Assembly: GCA_039707655.1 (NCBI GenBank)
Contig: CM077672.1
Coordinates: forward strand, 355,676,031-355,740,030
DNA: 64,000 bases
Direction: 5' to 3'
DNA from: Elymus sibiricus
Taxonomy: Eukaryota > Streptophyta > Magnoliopsida > Poales > Poaceae
Shown: one piece after another, positions 33,994 through 46,040 of the stretch
How positions within the stretch are numbered: the stretch's first letter is position 1
How the letters are laid out: each line of letters begins with the position of its first letter
Position numbers and translations under genes: made by a program
The notes under the pieces: generated by a model
What the model was told of the DNA's origin: nothing
Databases searched by the model: none
What the model saw: only the letters and a program-made list of their open reading frames with translations

Positions 33994-36900
33994 TGTTTAG
34001 TTAAAGTTGGTTGGACCTGAATTTCAAGATTGTTGAATTGCGTTTCTCTATTATGGACCTGCAGTTGTTCAGAAGAAACATGGATCTATCGTTAGACTTC
34101 AACATCAGTTTTCACAAGTGCGACCTGAACTCCTAACTCTACACCTAGGTGATTTATTTGACAATCAAGTTGAATTTCAATCATGTAATACCTTCAGTTT
34201 AGTGGATATATCAGACTTTTTTTTTACATCTATGATCATCATACCCCTAGCACAATATTAGACTTTAGTTTGTGTTTTTAGACCTAGCATGCTCAAATTT
34301 GCTAGGATTTCCTTGGAATGTGATTTTCTATTCTAGTAGTGATTATGAATATTACTACACAAATAGAATATATTACATGTATCTCAAAAATTTATATTTC
34401 ATGTCATATGAAAGATAAAAGGATAGACATAATATTCCAATATGTTTCTATGTGTTTTAATATGTCTCCTAATATAGCGTATATACTTTTGTTATTAATT
34501 AAATTTTTACAATAGAAAACCTTTATACAAACATTACGGTTATTTAAATTATTGTTATGGCTTGATTGATTTAAAATTCTATAAATTTTCATGCTGCTTA
34601 TTTTGTCAGTTGTAGTTAGATCATTTATGTTGTAAAGTTGGTTAATTATTATTATTATTAATTAATTGATTTCTTAGCATCCTAAGTAAATCTCCACTGC
34701 TGCCAAAATCCTCATTGGTGATCATAAACTACTTAGAGATACCACCGCAGGAGTTAACTGATAAGAGTTTTTTAGGGCTATTAACTGATAATAGTAATTA
34801 AAGAGAAATCTCCATGCGCTACTTATGCACGTGGCTGCAAGCGGAGTTGCCTATGATTACCTTGTTAAAGGTTAGGGTTTACGTGGACCATCATGCATGA
34901 GTCGTGTCATATGAGAGTAGTGGTGCTCAAACGAAAGATTGTTGCTATATCATACTACACAATATATTGTCAATATATATAGTATAAGAAAATATATCTC
35001 ACAAATTTGATACGTGAATTTAACTTTACAAGGAGAAGACTAGGTTGCCCACGCATTTGAGCGGGCCACTTTGCTAGTTACACAAGCAAGGAGGAACACT
35101 CAACAGCAAGGTAGGCCCAAAGATGGTAACAGCGTTGATGCCTCGCGATCCCCGCATGTGCAATTTCTCGGTGCCTCTCAAACCTAAGCATGAAATGGTA
35201 GACTTGTACTCGTATGTGAAATGAGAGTAGCATGTAACTAGTTGGAAGATACAAAGCCATCGAGGAAAGAAAGTGTGCGGTCGAGCGAATGTAGGTAGGA
35301 AGTGTCGGCATGCTTGGTCAATTTAAATTGGTGTCTCTTTTATCTTTGCAATGGTTTGTTTCAGTGGTTCATTCATATAATCTTCAAACTAAAGCAGTAA
35401 TAGTTGACACCAGCCTTGGTTACAAAACTGCAGCACCTGCAATTTAACATGGTAAAAATGTGAAGCTGTAAATATATCCACATGGTAATTATTATTGCAC
35501 ACTAGCTCAATGGCAAGTTCATCATGTTTTTAGTTAAGCCACCTGGGTTTGTGTCTCCCCACCTACCTAGCAACACAAAGTTAATGGAGGGAACATCCCA
35601 CTTTAATTGGGGTTTTTTAAATTATTCTTGCACCACTGCAATCAAATAGGGTTGTTGTACCACTCTGAATTAAGGTCAATAGTTTGACCATGGTCAATTT
35701 CTCATGTTGTTCTTGCAAAAAATGTGTTTTTATCAAATTTAAAAGCTAGGCACTTCGGAAAAAACCTAGATACACATTAGTTAACCTGCAAATTCAGTGC
35801 TACTGGTAAAATGCCATTGTTAAAAGTTTCACATGTCTATGTGCAATCCCCACCCCATTCAACCCCAATTGAAGCTCAGACCCATCCAAGCCATATATGT
35901 TCTGTAACACATAGAAAAACATGCCTACATAGAAATCTACTACAAATCAACATAAATTTGAAACATGTGCAAAACATAAGTGAGCTGATACATTTGAAAT
36001 TCAATTTTTTTGAGAAACTCTGGAACTCTGTGTCATCTCTTCATCGACTACCTAGTTAAGAAGCAACTTTGGACATAAATCACATGATGGACTCACTATG
36101 GTCTGTTGGCTCTGATCCAATGGAAGTCGTCACAAACGATTGCGCTATTGGAACATTTGAGAGGTGGGAGCGCAATCAACAATTCCTCAGGCGTCAACCA
36201 CCGCAATGAAATGTGTTCTTAATCATTCTGGTATATATGTCGGTAGACTTTGGTAGGGTGTTACCGCCATGTTTTTCATGACCAGCGTGTGTCGCCTGCC
36301 GGAGTTGACCAAGGATAGCTAGCGAATGGACTTATGTCGGTCACGGAAAAAAACTTAAAATGCTGCTTTTCTTAATCTCCTCGAAGATCTTTTTAGTGTT
36401 TTCCCCTTATTCCATATCTCTAGTTTCTTCTTTGGTTAGAATTTGACCTGCTGGTCACCTTATACATATTTCTGCCTAATAATACATGGAAGCCATCTTT
36501 TATCATATATGTTTAGAAAAAAGAGACGTCCCATAGCAGCGATAGATGGAAGGATTTGGGTACCAATATGGTAGGCCACGAGGAATCATCCGAAGTCCGT
36601 ATCATGTATCTTCGCGTCCAGGCCGCTCCTTGGCAGCACACATGCATCTCCAAAATCCCGACCAATTTATCGATACCATGTTTCAGCAAATTTAATTGCA
36701 AGCTAGTCCACATGGATTCACAACCATCATGGCTCCCAAAACATGTGTGTGTAACTTCCCAGTACCTCCCAATCCTATTTGTACAATACTAGTTGAGAGT
36801 TCCTAGCTAGGTACAAAACCATTGAGAAAGAGTGGTGTGCCCCTCGAACAGAGAAAGTAAGGACGCCATTGTTTCTTGCTTAAATTGATGCAATCTTCAA

Positions 36901-37461
36901 TGGCCCACGGTACAAACTGAAGCAGAAAAGTAGTGAACGATATTGTGCACCACCTCAAAATTACAAAACTGTATATTACTGTTGTTATTATTATTGTTGT
37001 TGTTATTAGTATTGTGCAAAATCATTGTTGGTGGCGCTAAAATTACATATTTTACTAAGTTGTCTAAGATTTTCTTATGTCTAAGCATTTGTGAAAGGTA
37101 TTACTTGAAAAGTGAAAAGTGCAGGTTGAATTGTTTTTTTAGAAAAATGCAATATAGTAAAAAGTGTTATACTTTTGAAAATTGTATATCCCAACATTCT
37201 GATGAACAAGAGCTGACCCACACCTCACGCCGTTTCTCACTCCGCAACACAAAATTACATTTGAATTGGATATACTTCAGTGCTCACTCTTTAGAGTGAA
37301 CTCTATGGCAAAACAAACTCTAGCCATGTTTGATGGTGTTGTCCTTGCCATGATTCCGCTTCGCGAAGATACCCATGGGTGTGCTGTAGGCTAAGAACAT
37401 GATCCATATGCAACACCAACGATCGGTCCTCGCTCGTCATGGGTGCTACTCCCGCGAGAGT
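33994..37461. other. intergenic, no gene recognised
   Basis: AT-rich sequence with scattered short open frames (for example 35811-36059, 36943-37299) that match nothing I know. A (TTR)n-type microsatellite lies at about 36975-37015. I find no tRNA, MITE or retroelement signature except the LTR that begins at 37462. Confidence 0.5.
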
Positions 37462-38644
37462 TGTTGGGATTCCCTAAAGAGGAAGGGTTTAATCGAACTT
37501 GTAGGAGTCAACTAGCTAACAAGATAAGAAGGTTTGTTAAGATAAAAACTTGCACCCAACGTGGCAAGAGGGTTGTCAAGCCCCTTGTCTTGCTAGTTAC
37601 AAGATTAAAACAAATAGAGATAGATAATAGTGGTATAGTGAAACGACAAATAAAATTAGGAATAAAGAGGCAATTTTGTAGAAGTTTGTATTGATAGAGA
37701 ATAGACCCGGGGCCCATAGGTTCACTAGTGGTAACTCTCTCGAAAACAGGCGAATGGCATGGTAAACAAATTAAAGTTGGGCAATTGAAAAGATTGCAAT
37801 ATTTATGACTATGATCATTCATGGCATAATCTCACATAGGCATTACGTTCGTGATAACTAGATCGTTAATCCAACTGCATCTACTACCAATACTCCACCC
37901 CAAAACCGCTATCCAGTATGCATCTCAAGGTATTAAGTTTGCAAGAAATAGAGTATTGCAATAAGCAAGATGACATAATGTAGATAGGAAGAAGTCAATC
38001 AATATGACAAAACCCCTTTGTTTTATCCTTAGTGACAACAATACAATACATGTCTTGGCCCTTATTGTCACTGGGTTAGAGCACCGCAAGATTAAACCCA
38101 CTACAAGGTACCTCTCCACTGAAGATAAATCAATCGAAACTTGACGAAAGAAGATAGATAGATCGGAGAGAAATACAAAGCTATTTAATTATGCAACAAG
38201 AAAACCCAAATAGATTCAATTGATTTCAATGAACAATCTGATCATAAAGTGACAATTCATCATGTCCCAACAAACACACCACTGATTACATCGAATAGAT
38301 CTCGATCAAGAAAGAGAACATGGTATTGGAGATCCAAAATAGAGAGAGAACCATCTAGCTACTACTATGGACCCGTAGGTACTAAAGGAACTACTCATAC
38401 ATGGTCATGGAGGAAACAAGCTTGATGAAGAGGCCTCCGACTATGGCTTCCCCCTCCGGGAGGGCCCCGGAACAGGGCTCCAGATGGGATCTCTTTGGAA
38501 CAGAGGCATGCGGCGGCGATAAAATTCTTCTGGAGGCACGACAGATGGTTTCGGTATTTGTAGGGAATTATGACGGTGGAATTGGACTAAGGCGGTATCT
38601 ATGGGCCCCACAAGGTTAGGGGGCGCGGCCACCCCCTGGTCGCG

Positions 38645-40200
38645 TGATACGTCTCCAACGTATCTATAATTTTTGATTGTTCCATGCTATTATAGTATCA
38701 ATCTTGGATGTTTTTATATACAATTATATGCAATTATATATCATTTTTTGGGACTAACCTATTAACCTAGTGCCCAGTGCCAGTTGCTGTTTTCTGCTTG
38801 TTTTTGGTTTTTAAGGAAATAAGTACCAAACGAAGTCCAAATGCCGCGAAACTTTTTGGAGATTTTTTTCTGGACAAAAGAGACCCTGGAGACTTGGAGA
38901 GGAGGCTAGAAGGTTCACGAAGCCTCTACAAGGCAACAGGGTGCGGCCCCAGGGGGGCGCGCCCTGATGCCTTGTGGGGCCCTCGTGGCTCCGTTTGACC
39001 AAATTCCACTTCTATAAATTCTCAAATATTGGGAAACCAATAGAGAGCCACCCTGAATAACTTTTACGCCGCCGCAAGCCTCTGTTCTTCCGCGATCCCA
39101 TCTGGAGGCCGTTTCCGATACTCTGCCGGAGGGGGAATCGATCACGGAGGGCTTCTACATCAACCTTGCTGCCCTTCCGATGATGTGTGAGTAGTTTACC
39201 ACAGACCTACGGGTCCATAGCTAGTAGCTAGATGGCTTCTCTCTCTTTGATCTTCAATACCATGTTCTCCTCAATGTTCTTGGAGTTCTATCCGATGTAA
39301 TCTTCTTTTGCGGTGTGTTTGTTGGGATCCGATGAATTGTGAGTTTATGATCAGATTAGTCATGAGAAATATTTGAGTCTTCTCTGAACTCTTTTATGCA
39401 CGATTATTATAGCTTTGTATTTCTCTTCGATCTATCAATTTGGTTTGGCCAACTAGATTGGTTTATCTTGCAATGGGAGAGGTGCTTTGTGATGGGTTCA
39501 ATCTTGCGGTGCTCAATCCCAGTGACAGAAAGGGGCATGACACGTATTTGTATTGTTGCCATTAAGGATAAAAAGATGGGGTTTAATCATATTGCTTGAG
39601 TTTACTTTGTCTACATCATGTCATCTTGCTTAAGGCGTTACTCTGTTTCATACTTAATACCCTAGATGCATGCTGGATAGCGGTCGATGGGTGGAGCAAT
39701 AGTAGTAGATGCAGGTAGGAGTCGGTCTACTTGTCTCGGACGTGATGACTATATACATGATCATTGCCATGAATCCGTCATAATTATTTGCTTTTCTATC
39801 AATTGCCCAATAGTAATTTGTTTATCCACCGTATGCTATGTGTTCTAGAGAGAAGCCTCTAGTGAAAACTATGGCCGCCGGGTCTACTTTTATCATATAT
39901 TAAAATCAAAAATACCTTGCTGCAATTTATTTACTTTTATTTTATTTAGTATTTTAGTTTATCTATCTACCACTATCCGAATTAATCCTTGCAAATAACC
40001 GCTAAGAGGATTGACAACCCTCTTATTTGCGTTGGGTGCAAGTGTTTGCTTTTGTGTGTGCAGGTGTGCTTAACGGGATTTTGCTTGGTTCTCCTACTGG
40101 ATTGATAACCTTGGTTCTTAACTGAGGGAAATACTTATCTCTACTATAATGCATCATCCTCTCCTCTTCGGGGAAATACCAACGCAGTCTACATGTAGGA
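38645..40200 (+). repeat. E2 5' LTR
   Basis: 1,556 bases from TGATACGTCTCCAACG to CTACATGTAGGA, where the 3' LTR has CTACAAGTAGCA. It shares its text with E1 LTRs (reverse complement). Confidence 0.92.
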
Positions 40201-40405
40201 GGAAGAATTTCTGGCGCCGTTGCCGGGGGAGACATCATCAAAATTACGAAGTACCTTTGCAGAAACTATCATCCGCTTGCATTTATTTTATTTTCCTTTT
40301 TATTTGCATTTGCCTCTCATTTTCATCTCCCCCACTTCTAATTTTTTTTTTACAAAAACACAACAATATTTTTCTTTGCTTGTTTGCTTGCTTGAAGTTA
40401 CCATC

Positions 40406-41323
40406 ATGACTAAGTTTGGAAAAATTGGTAATTCTCCCACCACTAGAGTGGAGTCTTTAGACAACCCTTCCATACTTTTGAAGCTTATAAATGAAAAGAG
40501 AGGTTTTCCTAAAGTTGCTAAAGAAAGATTAGATAATCTTGCCAATGATGATCCTGACAAAGAACAACCCATTATCATGCATACTAAAAAACTCCGTATA
40601 GGTAGTGTAATATTATTGGAAAAGGTGTTATTCAGGATTTCTTTACTTGTGCTGGCACGTTACCTATGTTAGGAGGGTCAATTATTAATAAAACTTCTAG
40701 CCTTGCGGAAGCCATATCTTTGCTTATAGTTGAATTTGAGAGACAATTTGTGCATATGCATCCCGCTATACAAAGGATACTCCTAGAGTTTTCAAACATT
40801 TGTAATCCTTCCGTTAAACGTGTAGTCACTTTATTCCTAGCTTATGAATTTGGCCACATCATGAAAGAGGCCTGTGAAATATTTTCTCATTACAATATAA
40901 ATAGTGGATGCCCTCCTATAGAAGAAATCCTTTACAACCAGGAGGTAATGAGGAGATTACAATCTCCAGAATATGCTTCTTACAATGAGAATCTTAGAAA
41001 AAAGGTTCCCCCATCCACCTTACTTGATAAAATTTCTGAACTTAATGATAATTTTTCTATACAAAACAATGGGCTGGGATTAGTGCTTGAGAAAAATATT
41101 AAAGGAGCATATTCAAAGAAACATGTATAATGAAGAAATAGTCATCACTTACAAAGGGCCAATGGAGGGATCCCCTCCTCCTAAACTTGATCTTACGGAT
41201 CCTTATCCTATTAAATTTAGCCCTTTTGAGTATTTTTGCTTTCCACATAGAAAACTTGCTGCTGAAAGAAGAGAGTATGATATGAGCATGGATGATCTTC
41301 CTTACCTTGATGGCAACACTTGA
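40406..41323 (+). pseudogene. E2 coding cassette, unknown protein, two frameshifts
   Basis: Three overlapping frames form one ancestral reading of about 300 codons. It begins MTKFGKIGNSPTTRVESLD, shifts near 40610, continues MLGGSIINKTSSLAEAISLL (40666 onward) with FLAYEFGHIMKEACEIFSHY, shifts again near 41100 and ends MSMDDLPYLDGNT. No zinc knuckle, protease, RT or integrase motif is visible and I do not recognise the family. It occupies exactly the place where E1 has gag: the leader before the ATG and the sequence from the stop (AACACTTGAAACTATGC) match E1. It may encode a structural or accessory protein of non-autonomous elements. Confidence 0.7.
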
Positions 41324-44178
41324 AACTATGCATTATGCCTAGCTAGGGGGGTAAAACAATAGCGCTTGTTGGGAGGCAACCCAATGAATAAAATAAATTT
41401 TTGTTTTTACTTTCTGTTTTTGTGTGTTTACACAATTATAGCCTCTGTTATGATTGTGTTTTTATCTTTTAATTAGTGTTTGTGCCAAGTAATGCCTTTG
41501 GGATGATTTAGATGATAGTATAATTGATGCTGTTTGAAAACAGAAACTTTTGCGTCCAGTGCTGGAATTTTAATTTTTTGCTGGAATGTCAGAACCTTCT
41601 GAATTTTTAAAAAAATATTGATATATGAATTTCCCACGTTTTCCTAATGTTTCAGAATTTTTGGAGTTACAGAAGTATGACGTTAATTCAGATCTTTACA
41701 GACTGTTCTGTTTTAGACAGATTCTGTTTTTGTTGCATAGTTTGCTTATTTTGATGAATCTATGGATCATATCGTGGGGTATGAGTCATGGAGAAGTTGG
41801 AGTACTGTAGAATTATGCCAATATTAAATATGAATCAATTTACAACAGTACCTAAAGTTTAAGGTTTGTTTGTTATACCAACGGATCTCACGAGGTTTCT
41901 GTTGAGTTTTGTGTGCTGAAGTTTTCAAGTTTTGGGTGAGACTACGATGGATAAAGGAATAAGGAGCGGCAAGAGCCTAAGCTTGGGGATGACCAAGGCA
42001 CCCCAAGGTAATATTCAAGGAAGACTCAAGCGTCTAAGCTTGGGGATGCCCCGGAAGGCATCCCCTCTTTCGTCTACAATCTATCGGTAACTCACTTGGA
42101 GCTATATTTTTATTCATCACATGATATGTGTTTTGCTTGGAGCATCTTGTGATATAGTTTGTTTGCTTTTGTTTGCTTTTTAGTTTGTCACAATCATCTT
42201 TGCTGAACACACCTTTTTGAGAGGGACACACATTATTCGTGATTTGTTAGAATACTCTATGTGCTTCACTTATATGTTTTGAGCTAGGCAGTAGTTCTAG
42301 TGCTTCACTTATATCTTTTAGAGCACGGTGGTGGTTATATTTTAAAGAAATAGTTGCACTCTCATGCTTCACTTATATCTTTTTGAGAGTCTAATGAATA
42401 GCAATGGTAATATGCATGGGTTATGAATTTGGTCCTAATATGATAGGTATTCAAGAAGGATATAATAAAAACTTTCATGTAGATCACTGAATTTGATAAG
42501 TTTGATTCCTTGCAATAGTTTTGCGATATTAAGATGGTAATATGTGGGAGGTGCTAGTAGATAATTGTGGTTTAGTAAGAATATTGGTGTTAAGGTTTGT
42601 GATCCCCCAAGCATGCACGTATGATCTGTCGTTATGCTAAGAAGTTGGAGCATGATTTATTCTTGATTGTCTACCTTATGAGTGGTGGTCAGGGACTTGC
42701 CATGGTCTTTTCCTACCAATCTATCCCCCTAGGGGCATGCGTAGCAGTACTTCGCTTCGAGGGCTAATAAACTTTCGCAATAAGTATGTGAGTTCTTTAT
42801 GACTAATGTGATTCCATGGATTATACGCACTCTCACCTTTGCGCAATTTGCTAGCCTCTTTGGTACCGTGCATTGCCCTTTCTCACATCGAGAGTTGGTG
42901 CAAACTTCGCTGGTGCATCCAAACCCCGTGATATGATACTCTCTATCACACATAAACCTCTTTATATCTTCCTCAAAATAGCCACCGTACCTACCTATCA
43001 TGGCATTTCCATAGACATGCCGAGATATATTGCCATGCAACTTCCACCGTTCCGTTTTTATGACACACATCATCATTGTCATATTGCTTTGCATGGTCAT
43101 ATAGCTGACATAGTATTTGTGGCTCAGCCACCGTTCATCATTTTTATACATGTTACGCTAGTATCATTGCACATCTTGGTACACTGCCAGAGGCATTCAT
43201 ATAGTCATATTTTTTGTTATAGTTTTGAGTTGTAATTTTCTTTTGAGTTATAAGTAAATAGAAGTATGATGATCATCATTATTAGAGCATTGTCCTAGTG
43301 AGGAAAAAAAAGGGGGCAAAAAAGAGCCCACAAAAAAAAAGAGGCCAAAAAGAGCCCACACAAAAAAAAATGATGAGAGAAAAAGAGAAAAGGGGCAATG
43401 TTACTATCCTTTTCCATACTTGTGCTTCAAAGTAGCACCATGTTTTTCATATAGAGAGTCTCTTGTTTAGTCACTTTCATATACTAGTGGGAATTTTTCA
43501 TTATAGTACTTGGCTTGTATATTCCGATGATGGGCTTCCTCAAATGCCCGAGGTCTTCATGAGCAAGCAAGTTGGATGCACACCCACTTAGTTTTCATGA
43601 TGAGCTTTCATACACTTATAGCTTTTAGTGCATCCGTTGCATGGCAATCCCTACTCCTCACATTGACATCAATTGATGGGCATCTCCATAGCCCGTTGAT
43701 TAGCCTCGTTGATGTGAGACTATCTTCTTATTTTTGACTTCCCCTTATTGATCTCTACCACCACACTCTATTCCACCCATAGTGCTATATCCATGGCTTG
43801 CGCTCATGTATTGCGTGGGGGTTGAAAAAGGTGAAGCGCGTTAAAAAGTATGAACCAATTGCTCGGCTTGTCATCGGGGTAGTGCATGATAGATATTTTG
43901 TGTTAAGAAGATGGAGCATGACAGGATTATATGATTTTGTAGGGATAACTTTCTTTAGCATTTTAATTTTGAAAGACATGATTGTTTATTAGTATGCCTG
44001 AGTATTGATGTCTTTATGTCAAACTATAGACTATTGCTTTGAATCATTCGGATCTTATTATTCATACCGTAAGAGAAAGATTACATGATGAAATATGTTA
44101 GGTAGCATTCCACATCAAAAATTTTGTTTTTATCATTTACCTACTCGAGGACGAGCAGGAATTAAGCTTGGGGATGCT
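41324..44178 (+). other. E2 3' spacer with hairpin, iterated polypurine-like motifs and small frames
   Basis: Begins with CCTAGCTAGGGG and the hairpin block GCGCTTGTTGGGAGGC/AACCCAAT at about 41360-41384. AAGCTTGGGGATG occurs near 41978 and 42039 as well as in the true polypurine tract at 44165. CTTCACTTATAT(C/G)TTTT occurs at 42265, 42303 and 42368. A sense frame of 120 codons (42873-43235) and an antisense frame of 140 codons (43151-42729) both have relatives in E1. No env domain is recognised. Confidence 0.75.
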
Positions 44179-45736
44179 TGATACGTCTCCAACGTATCTA
44201 TAATTTTTGGTTGTTCCATGCTATTATAGTATCAATCTTGGATATTTTTATATACAATTATATGCAATCATATATCATTTTTTGGGACTAACCTATTAAC
44301 CTAGTGCCCAGTGCCAGTTGCTGTTTTCTGCTTGTTTTTGGTTTTTCAGGAAATCAGTACCAAACGAAGTCCAAATGCCACGAAACTTTTTGGAGATTTT
44401 TTTCTGGACAAAAGAGACCCTGGAGACATGGAGAGGAGGCCAGAAGGTTCACGAAGCCTCCACAAGGAAACAAGGCGCAGCCCCAGGGGGGCGCGCCCTG
44501 ATGTCTTGTGGGGCCCTCGTGGCTCTGTTTGACCTAATTCCACTTCTATAAATTCTCATATATTGGGAAACCAACAGAGAGCCACCCCGAATAACTTTTA
44601 CGCCGCCGCAAGCATCTGTTCTTCCGCGATCCCATCTGGAGGCCTTTTCCGGTACTCTGTCGGAGGGGGAATCGATCACGGAGGGCTTCTACATCAACCT
44701 TGCTACCCTTCCGATGATATGTGAGTAGTTTACCACAGACCTACGGGTCCATAGCTAGTAGCTAGATGGCTTCTTCTCTCTCTTTGATATTCAATACCAT
44801 GTTCTCCTCGATGTTCTTGGAGTTCTATCTGATGTAATCTTCTTTTGCAGTGTGTTTGTTGGGATCCGATGAATTGTGAGTTTATGATCAGATTATTCAT
44901 GAGAAATATTTGAGTCTTCTCTGAACTCTTTTATGCATGATTATTATAGCTTTGTATTTCTCTCTGATCTAACGATTTGGTTTGGCCAACTAGATTGGTT
45001 TATCTTGCAATGGGAGAGGTGCTTTGTGATGGGTTCAATCTTGCGGTGCTCAATGCCAGTGACAGAAAGGGACATGACACGTATTTGTATTGTTGCCATT
45101 AAGAATAAAAAGATGGGGTTTAATCATATTGCTTGAGTTTACTTTGTCTACATCATGTCATCTTGCTTAAGGCGTTACTCTGTTTCATACTTAATACCCT
45201 AGATGCATGCTGGATAGCGGTCGATGGGTGGAGTAATAGTAGTAGATGCAGGCAGGAGTCAGTCTACTTGTCTCGGACATGATGCCTATATACATGATCA
45301 TCGCCATGAATCCGTCATAATTATTTGCTTTTCTATCAATTGCCCAACAGTAATTTGTTTACCCACCGTATGCTATGTGTTCGAGAGAGAAGCCTCTAGT
45401 GAAAACTATGGCCCCCGGGTCTACTTTTATCATTTATTAAAATCAAAAATACCTTGCTGCAATTTATTTACTTTTATTTTATTTAGTATTTTAGTTTATC
45501 TATCTACCACTATCAGAATTAATCCTTGCAAATAACCACTAAGAGGATTGACAACCCTCTTATTTGCGTTGGGTGCAAGTGTTTGCTTTTGTGTGTGCAG
45601 GTGCACTTAACGGGATATTGCTTGGTTCTCCTATTGGATTGATAACCTTGGTTCTTAACTGAGGGAAATACTTATCTCTACTATACTGCATCATCCTCTC
45701 CTCTTCAAGGAAATACCAATGCAGTCTACAAGTAGC
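44179..45736 (+). repeat. E2 3' LTR
   Basis: 1,558 bases, TGATACGTCTCC to AAGTAGCA, aligned to 38645-40200 with scattered substitutions. Its internal open frames recur in the 5' LTR and in E1 and are not genes. Confidence 0.92.
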
Positions 45737-45924
45737 ATCGCTCCACTCAAGGCTCGTCTCGATCTCTCCTGAAGCTTCTTGTGTTTCTTGTCGCCCAAAA
45801 AATTGTGTTAAATCGGTAACGTATTTTGACCTCCATAGATATTGATTTCCCGCGAAACCAAAAGCAAGCAGAAAACATTAACTTGCACTGGGCACTAAAT
45901 TAATTGGTTAGTCCATAAATAATA

Positions 45925-46040
45925 GGGATTTCTATTTCTGTGCCCCTCGTTGCTTAGTTGTGCTCAGTTTTGCCCAACACAACTATTTTTGCTCACTTTT
46001 GCCCTCCCCCCTCTACCACCAGCTCACAAAAGCCCGAACG
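45925..46040 (+). repeat. MULE left terminal inverted repeat
   Basis: 116 bases ending at CAAAAGCCCGAACG; pairs with 61197-61312 at roughly 88% identity by eye, with most differences clustered at positions 52-65. Confidence 0.93.

Larger units (their letters stand above)
38645..45736 (+). mobile_element. E2: Ty3/gypsy-type element (Sabrina group), non-autonomous
   Basis: LTRs 38645-40200 and 44179-45736, primer site CTGGCGCCGTTGCCGGGGG at 40211, a broken coding cassette at 40406-41323, then a noncoding spacer with the polypurine tract AATTAAGCTTGGGGATGC before the 3' LTR. The flanks are TCGCG (38640-38644) and TCGCT (45737-45741), a 5-bp TSD with one change. It splits the old minus-strand LTR. 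No pol domain is present. Its LTRs, leader and 3' spacer match E1, but the coding part does not. Confidence 0.92.

Noticed and set aside
36943..37299. 118-codon frame with a poly-Leu stretch
   Set aside because: The Leu run is a translated trinucleotide microsatellite; no other support.
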